Shown here piece by piece: positions 7,276 through 15,192 of a DNA stretch of 39,635 bases; within the stretch, counting starts at the first letter, position 1, and each line of letters starts with the position of its first letter. Both the position numbers and the translations under genes were made by a program. The stretch is taken from the NCBI GenBank assembly GCA_903927505.1, contig CAIYNF010000128.1, forward strand, positions 1 through 39,635, in the 5' to 3' direction. This stretch comes from an uncultured Bacteroidota bacterium. Lineage in GTDB: Bacteria > Bacteroidota > Bacteroidia > UKL13-3. The notes under the pieces are model-generated. The model worked only from the letters and a program-made list of their open reading frames with translations, ran no database searches and was not told the DNA's origin.

Positions 7276-7770
7276 ATGTTTAAAAACCTACTTTTTGTTT
7301 TCTTGTTCCTCGTTCAAATTACAGCCTATTCTCAAACACCTGGAGTTATAATAGGTGAAATGAATAATAGTGCATTTGTAATTAATAACAATCAACCTTC
7401 ATTGGTAAAAGCCTTTGAGTGGACATTTAAAGATGGTACCAAAGTTACAGAAATGGCAATTACCCAGTTGGGCAACGAATATTATTTATTGGCTACTTGC
7501 ATTTACCAAGGTAGAAAAAGAATAGCAGCCATTGATATTGATTTGGTTGGAATCAATTTTGTTTTAAATGAAGATGCCCAATTTAAAATGTGCTCTGCTG
7601 TAGCTTGTGAAACATGTAGGTTCTTTTTTGAAAACAATAAAATAGTAGCCTGTAAGTGCGAAGAAACGGGTACCATTAGCAATCATTGTCATTACAAAGC
7701 AAGCGTTGGAAATGGTTATTTTGCCAATTTCCAAAGAGCGCAGCGCATGAGCAAAGACGAGCAAAATTAG
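7276..7770 (+). CDS. Small secreted Cys-rich protein, function unknown
   Basis: Not recognised. It has 164 residues and begins with a signal peptide (MFKNLLFVFLFLVQITAYSQ, cleavage near residue 20), so the mature protein is exported. The C-terminal half carries a dense cluster: Cys106, Cys111, Cys114, Cys126, Cys128 and Cys138, with His137 and His139 beside the last. The spacing C-x4-C-x2-C-x11-C-x-C-x9-C suggests either a metal site or a disulfide-bonded knot. A further lone Cys75 is present. It starts 13 bases after the VIT metal transporter, so a metal-related job is conceivable but unproven. The stop overlaps the convergent LOG gene by 4 bases. An ATG at 7252 inside the VIT gene is the less likely start because it would precede the signal peptide. 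Confidence 0.75.
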   Translation: MFKNLLFVFLFLVQITAYSQTPGVIIGEMNNSAFVINNNQPSLVKAFEWTFKDGTKVTEMAITQLGNEYYLLATCIYQGRKRIAAIDIDLVGINFVLNEDAQFKMCSAVACETCRFFFENNKIVACKCEETGTISNHCHYKASVGNGYFANFQRAQRMSKDEQN

Positions 7771-8516
7771 CGCTCGCCTAATAGTCCACTTGGCTTATAA
7801 ACCTTGCTACGTTTAAGGTCAAATTTTTGAATGGCATATTTTTCAAAATGTTCCATTGCCTCCTTTACTGAATCTGTAAACAACAAATGTTCTTTGGTGT
7901 CGGATTCAGAAATGGTTTTATATGCCACCATATCATCCAGTAGTTCTATCAATTTTTTCCAATAATCTGTTCCAATTACTACCACAGGAAAATCTTCAAT
8001 TTTCCCTGTTTGAATGAGTGTTAATGCTTCAAACATCTCATCCATTGTACCCCATCCACCTGGCATTATTACAAAGCCATAAGAGTATTTTATAAGAAGG
8101 GTTTTCCTTACAAAAAAATACCTGAAATCGACCCAGCGGTGTAAGTATGGGTTTTCTTTTTGCTCATGCGGTAATTGAATATTACAACCAATACTTAAAC
8201 CATTGTTTTCAAATGCACCTCTGTTGGCTGCCTCCATAATTCCAGGGCCTCCGCCAGTTAGCACACCAAAACCTAAATCACTTAATCCAGCGCCAATTTC
8301 CCTTGCTTTTTTGTAATATTCATGGTTTTCATCGAACCTAGCGCTGCCAAATACAGTTACGCAAGGGCCAAGAAAATGAAGTGCTCTAAAACCTTTGATA
8401 AATTCAAACCAAACTTTGAATGCAAAAAAGAATTCTCTTTTTCTAGATCTTGGCCCCTCTAAAAACCGACGTTCACTTTGTTGGTAATGTCTGGCTCTGG
8501 ATTTTTCTGATTGCAT
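7767..8516 (-). CDS. LOG-family (TIGR00730) nucleotide phosphoribohydrolase
   Basis: Rossmann-fold enzyme of the LOG / so-called lysine-decarboxylase family. Characterised members cleave (cytokinin) nucleoside 5'-monophosphates to base and ribose 5-phosphate; the bacterial substrate is often AMP-like. It has 249 residues. The phosphate-binding motifs are intact: TGGGPGIMEAANRGA around 88-101 and the signature PGGWGTMDE at 152-160, whose Glu is catalytic. A basic N-terminal extension of about 35 residues (RSRKREFF) precedes the fold. The start lies 8 bases after the phoH stop, so it is likely the second gene of that unit. Tail-to-tail overlap of 4 bases with the plus-strand Cys-rich gene leaves no room for a terminator. 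Confidence 0.9.
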   Translation of the reverse strand: MQSEKSRARHYQQSERRFLEGPRSRKREFFFAFKVWFEFIKGFRALHFLGPCVTVFGSARFDENHEYYKKAREIGAGLSDLGFGVLTGGGPGIMEAANRGAFENNGLSIGCNIQLPHEQKENPYLHRWVDFRYFFVRKTLLIKYSYGFVIMPGGWGTMDEMFEALTLIQTGKIEDFPVVVIGTDYWKKLIELLDDMVAYKTISESDTKEHLLFTDSVKEAMEHFEKYAIQKFDLKRSKVYKPSGLLGER

Positions 8517-8524
8517 TTTTTGAT

Positions 8525-9958
8525 TTATAATAATTCGTTGGCCAAATTAGCCAATTCTGATCGTTCACCTTTTTCTAAGGTAATATGCGCGTATAATGGA
8601 TTGTTTTGTAAACGATCAATAAGGTAAGATAATCCGTTTGATTGGGAATCGAGGTACGGCGTGTCTATTTGGAAAATATCTCCTGTGAAAATTATTTTTG
8701 TTCCTTCACCTGCTCTTGTAATAATTGTTTTAACCTCAAGTGGGGTGAGGTTTTGCGCCTCATCAATAATGAAAATGATGTTTGATAAACTTCTTCCTCT
8801 AATATAGGCCAAAGGTGTAACCATTAATTTTTCTTGGCTCACCATATCTGTAATTTTCTGGTATTCTTTATCCGTTTCTTTCCATTGGTTTTGGATCAAT
8901 TTTAAATTATCCCACAATGGTTCCATATAAGGATTAATTTTAGATTTGATATCTCCTGGCAAGTAGCCTATATCTCTATTGCCCAAAGGAATTATAGGTC
9001 TTGCTAAATAAATTTGACGGTAATTGGCTTTTTGTTCCATAGCGGCAGCTAAGGCTAAAAGAGTTTTACCAGTTCCAGCCATGCCTTGAATGGTTACCAA
9101 TTTTATTTGTGGATTTAAAACCGCATGCAAAGCAAAAGCTTGTTCTGCATTTCTAGGTTTAATGCCTGAGGCGCCTGTTTTATTAACCTTTTCTAAGCTT
9201 TCTGTTTCTGCATTGAAATAGGTGAGCACACTGTTTTGTGAATTTTTAAGAATGTAAAAATGATTAGCTAATGGTTTCTTTTTCATCACCAATTCATAAT
9301 TCACAAATCCTCTGGCGTATATTTCATCAATCACAGAAGTTTTTACTTTTTCAATAATTGTCCTTCCTGTATGCAGTGTATCTATGTCTTTTATTTTACC
9401 CGTTTCATAGTCTTCTGCTAAAATCCCTAAAGACTTTGCCTTGAGCCTTAAATTCACATCCTTGGTAACCATAATTACTGGTCGGGTAGGATACTGCTCT
9501 TTCATAGCTATTGCGGCATTTAAAATCCTATGATCTGCCTTGCGTTCGCCAAAAACTACCTGGGCATCAACTTTGGTTTTTTCATTCATAATTACCTTAA
9601 AATGTCCACGTGTTGGGCCATTTATGGCAATCCAATCTGTTAAGGTATATTCTCCTGAAAGTTTATCGAGGTAACGAATAAATTCACGTGCCTCAAAATT
9701 GATGGTGTCGTTTCCCTTTTTGAAATTATCTAATTCTTCCAAAACGGTAATGGGAATTGCCACATCATGTTCTTTGAAATTTTTAATTGAATTGTTGTCG
9801 TATAAAATGACTGATGTATCTAGTACAAAAATCTTCTTTACTTGTTTAACTGGTTTAAGTGTTTTAGTAGGTTTTTTAGCTACTTTTTTTACTACCTTTT
9901 TTTTTACTACCATTACTAAATTGTTAATTAATTGGCTTTTGCATGCTGAAAGTTTCAT
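8525..9958 (-). CDS. PhoH-like ATPase with N-terminal PIN RNase domain
   Basis: Two-domain protein of the PhoH2 (YlaK) type: a PIN nuclease domain followed by a PhoH P-loop ATPase. Studied homologues unwind and cleave RNA. It has 477 residues from the ATG at 9958. A second ATG at 9913 (MVVKKKVVKK) would give 462 residues and may be the true start; neither has a clear ribosome binding site. A lysine-rich low-complexity tail (about 17-42) precedes the PIN domain, which begins at FVLDTSVILYD with acidic Asp47. The ATPase has Walker A GMAGTGKT at 292-299, Walker B with IIDEAQN around 396-402 and a following GEGTKIIFTGD sensor. Intact motifs suggest an active enzyme. It probably shares a transcript with the downstream LOG gene. 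Confidence 0.92.
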   Translation of the reverse strand: MKLSACKSQLINNLVMVVKKKVVKKVAKKPTKTLKPVKQVKKIFVLDTSVILYDNNSIKNFKEHDVAIPITVLEELDNFKKGNDTINFEAREFIRYLDKLSGEYTLTDWIAINGPTRGHFKVIMNEKTKVDAQVVFGERKADHRILNAAIAMKEQYPTRPVIMVTKDVNLRLKAKSLGILAEDYETGKIKDIDTLHTGRTIIEKVKTSVIDEIYARGFVNYELVMKKKPLANHFYILKNSQNSVLTYFNAETESLEKVNKTGASGIKPRNAEQAFALHAVLNPQIKLVTIQGMAGTGKTLLALAAAMEQKANYRQIYLARPIIPLGNRDIGYLPGDIKSKINPYMEPLWDNLKLIQNQWKETDKEYQKITDMVSQEKLMVTPLAYIRGRSLSNIIFIIDEAQNLTPLEVKTIITRAGEGTKIIFTGDIFQIDTPYLDSQSNGLSYLIDRLQNNPLYAHITLEKGERSELANLANELL

Positions 9959-10004
9959 AATTAATAATTAGAAAGGAAAAGATATTTATACACAGATGTT
10001 GACG

Positions 10005-10042
10005 AAAAAAAAGCCTGTTGTAAATACTACAACAGGCTTTTT
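10005..10042 (-). terminator. Rho-independent terminator of trxB
   Basis: Perfect 10-base inverted repeat GCCTGTTGTA (10013-10022) and TACAACAGGC (10028-10037) around the 5-base loop AATAC. On the minus strand the hairpin is followed by eight T residues (10012 down to 10005), placed 16 bases after the trxB stop. The A/T tracts on both sides extend the stem and may let it work in both directions. Confidence 0.9.
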
Positions 10043-10058
10043 ATTTTAAGGAATTAAT

Positions 10059-11006
10059 TTATGCGTCTTGTTTTGCTGCCAAATACCTTTCGGCATCTAA
10101 GGCAGCCATGCAACCACTCCCCGCAGCTGTAACTGCTTGTCTGTATACTTTATCTTGTGCATCACCACAGGCAAAAACGCCTTCAATATTGGTTTTACTT
10201 GTGCCAGGTATTGTTTGCAAATAACCTGTTTCATCCATATTTAAAAATCCTTTAAAGATATCTGTGTTTGGATGGTGTCCAATTGCAACAAAGAATCCAC
10301 TGATGGCTATTTCTTTTAGATCACCAGTTTTTGTATTTTTTAATCGGGCACCCGTTACTTTGTCTTCACCTAAAATTTCATCGGTTTCAGATTCAAAAAG
10401 CACTTCAATATTTGGGGTGTTCATTACCCTATTTACCATTGCTTTTGAAGCCCTGAATTCATTTCTTCTAACAATCATGTATACTTTGCTGCAAATTTTG
10501 GCTAAGTAACTTGCTTCCTCACATGCAGTATCTCCAGCACCAACTATAGCAACATCTTTTCCTCTAAAGAAGAAACCATCACAAACAGCACAAGCACTCA
10601 CACCTCTTCCATTTAATTTTTCTTCAGATGGAATTCCTAACCACTTAGCACTGGCTCCTGTTGCAATAATGACAGTATCGGCCAATATTTCATGGTTTTC
10701 ATCAGCAATGAGTTTAAACGGTGCTTTACCTGAAAAATCAACACTGGTAATCATGCCATAACGAATATCTGTTCCAAAACGTTCTGCTTGTTTACGGAAT
10801 AATTCCATCATTTCTGGACCCATAATTCCCTCTGGGTAACCCGGATAATTTTCTACATCTGTGGTAATTGTTAATTGCCCACCTGGCTGCATACCTGCAT
10901 ACATAACAGGTTTTAAATCTGCCCTAGCGGCATAAATGGCTGCTGTATATCCAGCAGGACCAGATCCTACAATTAGGCATTCGATATGTTCTACGTTTGT
11001 GCTCAT
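10059..11006 (-). CDS. trxB: Thioredoxin reductase
   Basis: Cytosolic flavoprotein that passes electrons from NADPH via FAD and a redox-active disulfide to thioredoxin. It has 315 residues, the standard low-molecular-weight form. The FAD-binding motif GSGPAGYTAA starts near residue 14, the active-site CAVC is at 139-142 followed by Asp143, and the NADPH-binding motif is GAGDTACEE (156-164). The C-terminal FAD motif GVFACGDAQD is present near 280. A -7 box lies just upstream and a strong terminator just downstream, so it may be a single-gene unit, with read-through from the helicase 66 bases upstream also possible. Confidence 0.97.
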   Translation of the reverse strand: MSTNVEHIECLIVGSGPAGYTAAIYAARADLKPVMYAGMQPGGQLTITTDVENYPGYPEGIMGPEMMELFRKQAERFGTDIRYGMITSVDFSGKAPFKLIADENHEILADTVIIATGASAKWLGIPSEEKLNGRGVSACAVCDGFFFRGKDVAIVGAGDTACEEASYLAKICSKVYMIVRRNEFRASKAMVNRVMNTPNIEVLFESETDEILGEDKVTGARLKNTKTGDLKEIAISGFFVAIGHHPNTDIFKGFLNMDETGYLQTIPGTSKTNIEGVFACGDAQDKVYRQAVTAAGSGCMAALDAERYLAAKQDA

Positions 11007-11023
11007 GTGATTATTATTTGTCT

Positions 11024-11031
11024 CAAAATTA
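11024..11031 (-). promoter_or_regulatory. Putative trxB -7 promoter box
   Basis: Read on the minus strand this is TAATTTTG, an exact match to TAnnTTTG, placed so that transcription would start about 12 bases before the trxB ATG at 11006. No convincing -33 TTTG is found at the usual 19-21 base spacing, so support rests on the -7 box and location. Confidence 0.4.
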
Positions 11032-11072
11032 TTGCAAAAAACAAACCAGTTTTAAACAAGTTGTTCCAATTC

Positions 11073-12413
11073 TTATCTTTTTCTTGCCCTATTTCTTTCC
11101 ACCGCTCTATTTCTTGGTTTTGTTTTGTTTGGATTTCGTTTTCGTGGACCTCCTAAATTTAACTTAGAATTTTTGGCTTTTTTCTCATGGTGGGTAACAG
11201 GTGCACCTTCTCTGCTTGGGGCGCGCACATATATTTTTTGAATTTGTTGCGGTCTTTCATCTTCACTAAAAATAGATGAAATAACAACCTCTTTAGGCAG
11301 GCGTTTTTTAGTGACCTTCAAATTCATTAATTTCTCAATTTCTTCTAAGAAGGGTTCTTCCACCTCGTTGAAGAAAGTAATGGCAATACCGTCTTTACCC
11401 GCTCTGCCAGTTCTACCTATACGGTGAATATAATCTCCTGCTTCCCTTGGGGTGTCAAAATTTATAACATGCGACACCTCAAAAATATCCAATCCTCTTG
11501 CAGCGATATCTGTTGCTATTAAAATTCGGTTCGAACCTTTATGGAAATTATCTAAGGTAGCAAACCTTACATTTTGAGATTTATTGGAATGGATAAGTGC
11601 TAATTCTTCGCCATAGGTAGGCAGTAATTGGGCGTATAACCTATCAGCCAGTTTAATGGTACCTACAAAAACCATCACTTTATTGAAGGCTTTTTGGTCT
11701 TCTAACAAGTGATTGAGGATATTTATCTTGGTAAAATAATTTGGGCCATCATAGGCCATTTGCTTAATTTTTTCTAAAGGGGTACCATGCACTGCCACCT
11801 CAATTTTTTGAGGGTTTTTGGTAAAGGTGTTAATCAAAACATTTACATCTTCACCTAAAGTAGCCGAGAAGAAAATGTTTTGGCGTTTCAATGGAAGTAA
11901 ATCTAAAATGGTTGTAAGCTGCGCTCTAAAACCAATTTCCATCATTTCATCTACCTCATCAATCACAAAATGTTGTACTGTTTTAATCTTTAAAACGCCC
12001 AACATGGCCATATCAATTAATCTACCCGGGGTTGATACCAAAATATCTAAACCTGCTGAAATAGCTAATTTCTGAGGGGTAATGTTTGCGCCTCCATAAA
12101 TGCCCGCAAAACGAATACTCATGTACTTTGTTAGTTTCTCAATTTCTGAAACCACTTGCGCAACCAATTCTCTTGTAGGTACAATTATTAAAACTTTTGG
12201 ATGTTTGCTTTCCGAATATTTGTGCATGCGCAAAATAGGCAGCAAATAGGCAAATGTTTTACCTGTACCTGTTTGTGCAACGCCTATAACATCCTTTCCC
12301 GACATAATTACTGGAAAAGATTTTTCCTGTATAGGCGTAGGGTGCATGTATTCTAAATCCTGAAGGGCATTGAGCAATGGATTGTTTAGGTTCAGGTCTT
12401 CAAAATTTAGCAT
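11073..12413 (-). CDS. DEAD-box-type ATP-dependent RNA helicase (motif II is DEVD)
   Basis: ATP-dependent RNA helicase of superfamily 2, probably RhlE-like, acting in RNA decay, ribosome assembly or cold adaptation. It has 446 residues. Motifs in order: Q motif with TPIQE (about 26-30), Walker A AQTGTGKT (46-53), PTREL (79-83), STPGR (127-131), motif II at 152-155, SAT (183-185), ARGLD and HRIGRTGR in the second RecA domain. Motif II reads DEVD rather than DEAD; the catalytic Asp-Glu pair is kept. The last about 50 residues are a basic, Asn/Arg-rich tail (GPRKRNPNKTKPRNRAVERN), typical of nonspecific RNA-binding extensions. A perfect 13-base palindrome and a TAATTTTG box lie between it and the upstream amidohydrolase gene. 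Confidence 0.94.
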   Translation of the reverse strand: MLNFEDLNLNNPLLNALQDLEYMHPTPIQEKSFPVIMSGKDVIGVAQTGTGKTFAYLLPILRMHKYSESKHPKVLIIVPTRELVAQVVSEIEKLTKYMSIRFAGIYGGANITPQKLAISAGLDILVSTPGRLIDMAMLGVLKIKTVQHFVIDEVDEMMEIGFRAQLTTILDLLPLKRQNIFFSATLGEDVNVLINTFTKNPQKIEVAVHGTPLEKIKQMAYDGPNYFTKINILNHLLEDQKAFNKVMVFVGTIKLADRLYAQLLPTYGEELALIHSNKSQNVRFATLDNFHKGSNRILIATDIAARGLDIFEVSHVINFDTPREAGDYIHRIGRTGRAGKDGIAITFFNEVEEPFLEEIEKLMNLKVTKKRLPKEVVISSIFSEDERPQQIQKIYVRAPSREGAPVTHHEKKAKNSKLNLGGPRKRNPNKTKPRNRAVERNRARKR

Positions 12414-12437
12414 AGTGATTTTTTGTAAAGGTCGTTG

Positions 12438-12450
12438 ATGTGAGTCACAT
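12438..12450. promoter_or_regulatory. 13-base palindrome ATGTGA-G-TCACAT upstream of the helicase
   Basis: Perfect odd-length dyad centred at 12444, 25-37 bases before the helicase ATG. A TAATTTTG box (minus strand, 12470 to 12463) lies upstream of it and overlaps the stop codon of the preceding gene. The palindrome would therefore sit in the leader RNA or just downstream of the start of transcription. An operator or RNA element is inferred. Confidence 0.35.
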
Positions 12451-12467
12451 TATGGCAAAAAGCAAAA

Positions 12468-13481
12468 TTACTTTATGCCAAGCCATTCTTTGGCTGTATT
12501 TCTGAGTAATTTAATTTTAGTTTCTTCGTCAATATTTTTCATGTTGGCAATAAACTTGCCATGCTCCAAATCGCCCAAAGGGAAAGGAAAATCAGAACCC
12601 ATAGCAATCTTATCCGGACCAAACATTTTCAATAAAAAGGCAAATGTATCCTCATCATGAACCAATGAATCAATGTAAAATTTATCGGTATAGGTTCTTG
12701 GATCAGCCACATTGTGCACATTGCATAAATCTGGTCGAACATCATAGGCATGTGAAATTCTACCAATGGTTTGTGGGAAGCATCCGCCGCCATGCGCAAA
12801 TAATACGCGTAACTTGGGGTATTTGTCAAAAATACCACCAAATAGCATACTGCAAATAGCCAAAGAAGTTTCTGCAGGCATACCAATTAGCCAAGGTAAA
12901 AAGTATTTAGGCATTCTGTCTTGGCCCATCATATCCCATGGATGCACAAAAATACACATGCCTAATTCTTCTGCTTTTTGGTAAAAAGGATAGTAATAGG
13001 GGTCATCTAAATTTTTGTGTTCAATATGAGTTCCAATTTCAACACCAGGCAGGTTCAATTCATTTTTACACCTTTCCAATTCTTCACAAGCCAATTGAAT
13101 GTCCTGCATAGGCAATGTACCCAAACCAACAAATCTGCTAGGGTATTTTACTTGAATTGCCGCAATATGATTATTGTAATACCGTGCCCATTCTAAAGTG
13201 TGCTTTGGTTCGGCCCAATAATAAAATAAAACGGGTACAATAGACAATGCCATTAATTCAACATCATGTTGGTCCATGTGCGCTATAATGGCCTCTGGAT
13301 CCCAACAAAGCTTGTCAATGGTTCTAAAAAAAGTGCCATTGGCTTTCATCATATTGGCATTGCCATCTGCTTGGTGCTCTAAATAAATAAATTCATCCCC
13401 ATAACCATATTTGGTTTTGAGATTAGGCATTTCTGCCGGCAAAATATGTGCGTGAACGTCTATTTTTTTGTAATTGGTCAT
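12468..13481 (-). CDS. ACMSD-type amidohydrolase (aminocarboxymuconate-semialdehyde decarboxylase)
   Basis: Zinc-dependent decarboxylase of the amidohydrolase_2 family. ACMSD removes CO2 from 2-amino-3-carboxymuconate 6-semialdehyde, diverting it from quinolinate/NAD formation toward catabolism. It has 337 residues, matching characterised bacterial ACMSD. Metal-site residues fall where expected: His10 and His12 in VHAHILP, His180 in FVHPWDMMGQDRM, His230 in FAHGGGCFPQ, and Asp297 in GSDFPFPLGD. The HPWDMMG-RM block and HGGG-FP-GR are characteristic of ACMSD rather than generic amidohydrolases. The substrate-producing dioxygenase is encoded about 10 kb away on the same strand, which supports the assignment. 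It lies 37 bases after the AIM24 gene and 54 before the helicase. Confidence 0.88.
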   Translation of the reverse strand: MTNYKKIDVHAHILPAEMPNLKTKYGYGDEFIYLEHQADGNANMMKANGTFFRTIDKLCWDPEAIIAHMDQHDVELMALSIVPVLFYYWAEPKHTLEWARYYNNHIAAIQVKYPSRFVGLGTLPMQDIQLACEELERCKNELNLPGVEIGTHIEHKNLDDPYYYPFYQKAEELGMCIFVHPWDMMGQDRMPKYFLPWLIGMPAETSLAICSMLFGGIFDKYPKLRVLFAHGGGCFPQTIGRISHAYDVRPDLCNVHNVADPRTYTDKFYIDSLVHDEDTFAFLLKMFGPDKIAMGSDFPFPLGDLEHGKFIANMKNIDEETKIKLLRNTAKEWLGIK

Positions 13482-13518
13482 AGCTCTAATTTATGTTGAA
13501 CCGAATAATGCCTATTAT

Positions 13519-14313
13519 TTAAAAGCCATCGCCATCAAGTATATTTCCTAATCCGCCGAGGATTCCGCCTTCTTCTCTTCTTCCGCCAACACTTCCATAA
13601 GCCATTATTCTACCTGCTAATCTAGAAATTGGAAGCGATTGGATCCAAACTTTTCCTGGTCCGCGCAAGGTAGCGAAGAAAACACCCTCTCCACCAAACA
13701 AAGTGTTTTTAATGCCGCCCACAAATTGAATATCGTATTCAACATCTTTGGTAAAGGCAACTATACAACCTGTGTCAATTTTCAATAATTCACCTGGCAT
13801 TAATTGTCGTTCTTCCACGTGTCCGCCTGCATGAACAAAAGCCATTCCGTCGCCTTCCAATTTTTCCATTATAAAACCTTCGCCACCAAATAAGCCTGTT
13901 CCCAGTTTTTTCTGAAATTCTATTCCTATGCTAACTCCTTTGGCAGCGCATAAGAAAGCGTCTTTCTGACAAGTAATTCTATTTCCCATTCTGCTTAAAT
14001 CTAATGGGATAATTTTACCTGGGTAGGGTGCTGCAAAGGTTACAGTTCTTTTGCCATTTTCCATATTGGTAAAGGCTGTCATAAACAAACTTTCACCTGT
14101 AAGCATGCGCTTGCCTGCCGACATTAACTTGCCCAAAATTCCACCTTGTTGCTGACTGCCATCACCAAAAATGGTATTCATTTGGATGCCGTCGTTCATC
14201 ATCATAAAACTTCCCGGCTCTGCCATTACAGTTTCTTCTGGATCTAGTTCAATCTCTACACATTGCATTTCACTTCCAAAAATGCGGTAGTCTATTTCGT
14301 GGTTGCTAATCAT
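13519..14313 (-). CDS. AIM24/TIGR00266 family protein
   Basis: Protein of the AIM24 family (TIGR00266), a trimeric beta-sandwich of unknown biochemical role that is widespread in bacteria and related to yeast mitochondrial AIM24. It has 264 residues, without signal peptide. Recognisable features are the opening [19 protein letters not shown], the [11 protein letters not shown] loop, [12 protein letters not shown], the [13 protein letters not shown] hairpin and the Gly-rich end ([20 protein letters not shown]). Homologues with a similar Gly-rich C-terminus are common in Bacteroidetes. It is the first gene of a minus-strand run AIM24-ACMSD-helicase, with a -7 box immediately upstream. Function cannot be stated. 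Confidence 0.88.
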   Translation of the reverse strand: MISNHEIDYRIFGSEMQCVEIELDPEETVMAEPGSFMMMNDGIQMNTIFGDGSQQQGGILGKLMSAGKRMLTGESLFMTAFTNMENGKRTVTFAAPYPGKIIPLDLSRMGNRITCQKDAFLCAAKGVSIGIEFQKKLGTGLFGGEGFIMEKLEGDGMAFVHAGGHVEERQLMPGELLKIDTGCIVAFTKDVEYDIQFVGGIKNTLFGGEGVFFATLRGPGKVWIQSLPISRLAGRIMAYGSVGGRREEGGILGGLGNILDGDGF

Positions 14314-14332
14314 TGATTTTTTAATAAGTATG

Positions 14333-14340
14333 CAAAATTA
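14333..14340 (-). promoter_or_regulatory. Putative -7 promoter box of the AIM24 gene
   Basis: Minus-strand TAATTTTG matches TAnnTTTG exactly and lies 20 bases before the ATG at 14313. Candidate -33 TTG triplets are off the ideal spacing (12 or 23 bases). It lies in the 220-base divergent gap 14314-14533. The rest of that gap is AT-rich and shows no ORF, no RNA gene and no clear promoter for the plus-strand gene that starts at 14534. Confidence 0.4.
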
Positions 14341-14533
14341 TTCAATTTTTGACAAGGCTTTCCCAATCTTTTTAACAAATTGGGTATGACTTGTATGTTA
14401 AATTTTTAATAAAATACACTAATGCTTGCGAAAAAACGATTTGAATAGATTTTTAATAAGTTTCGATGGATGTGCTTTTTAATTTATGGAAATTTAGCTT
14501 GTAAAAAAACTCAAATTCACCTTAATTCGATAC

Positions 14534-15181
14534 ATGCGTGTAGCTTTAGTTGTGGGTGTTTCAGGTAGATTGGGCAAATCTCTTATAGAGGTTTTGCTAA
14601 ATAACAGGCACTATAAGAAAATTATAGTACTTACAAGGCACGAGCATAGCCGATTTAAAAACATTCACCTTAAAAAGATTATTGTAAACTTTGGCACCAT
14701 AGAAGATTTTAAAGAGAATTTTGAAGGTGTAGATGATGTTTTTTGTTTATTGGGAAAGGATTATATCAGCACCAAAAATTTAGATGATGCGCCTTTATTT
14801 GAATACCAATATCCATTTAATTTAGCCAGAGTGGCAAAGGATGCTGGAGTAAATAACTTTTACCTGGTAAATCCCGTTGCGGCCTCCTTGAAAGCATCAA
14901 AAGCTGAATTGCTTCAAAGAGCGCAATTAGCGGCTGATATAGATTCATTGGGATTTTCTAATTTCTGCCAATTTAAAGTGAATAAGCTCAGGAGAAACAT
15001 AAATAGGGAAGGCAGTTACTTTGCTATATTTAAAAGTTTCAGGGCTTTGATGCGTATATTTGGTTCGAGCCTAATAAATAAATTTCAAAATACCCCTGCC
15101 AATTTATTGGCCAATAAAATGATTGAGCTTGCATTGTCCAATCCACTTGGGAAGAAAACATTTCTTCCTAGTGATTATTAA
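14534..15181 (+). CDS. TIP30/HTATIP2-like Rossmann protein with degenerate catalytic site
   Basis: NAD(P)-binding atypical short-chain dehydrogenase relative of 215 residues, a clear paralogue of the next gene. Both share the N-terminal fold, an H-Y at the second strand and the segment VDDVFC-LG. Here the dinucleotide loop is GVSGRLG (8-14) instead of GATGLIG. The catalytic serine region reads LVNPVAAS instead of VSSMGAN, and the YxxxK pair is replaced by a stretch AELLQRAQL with no tyrosine. It therefore probably binds a nucleotide but may not do redox chemistry. It also lacks about 10 residues at the C-terminus. The next gene begins 11 bases later, so the two are likely co-transcribed. Role unknown. 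Confidence 0.8.
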   Translation: MRVALVVGVSGRLGKSLIEVLLNNRHYKKIIVLTRHEHSRFKNIHLKKIIVNFGTIEDFKENFEGVDDVFCLLGKDYISTKNLDDAPLFEYQYPFNLARVAKDAGVNNFYLVNPVAASLKASKAELLQRAQLAADIDSLGFSNFCQFKVNKLRRNINREGSYFAIFKSFRALMRIFGSSLINKFQNTPANLLANKMIELALSNPLGKKTFLPSDY

Positions 15182-15192
15182 TTTGTAAACTC

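Noticed and set aside
12629-12984. Several overlapping ORFs of 60-85 codons on both strands within the ACMSD gene
   Set aside because: They are shadows of a clearly coding frame with intact catalytic motifs, and their translations show no domain or signal features.
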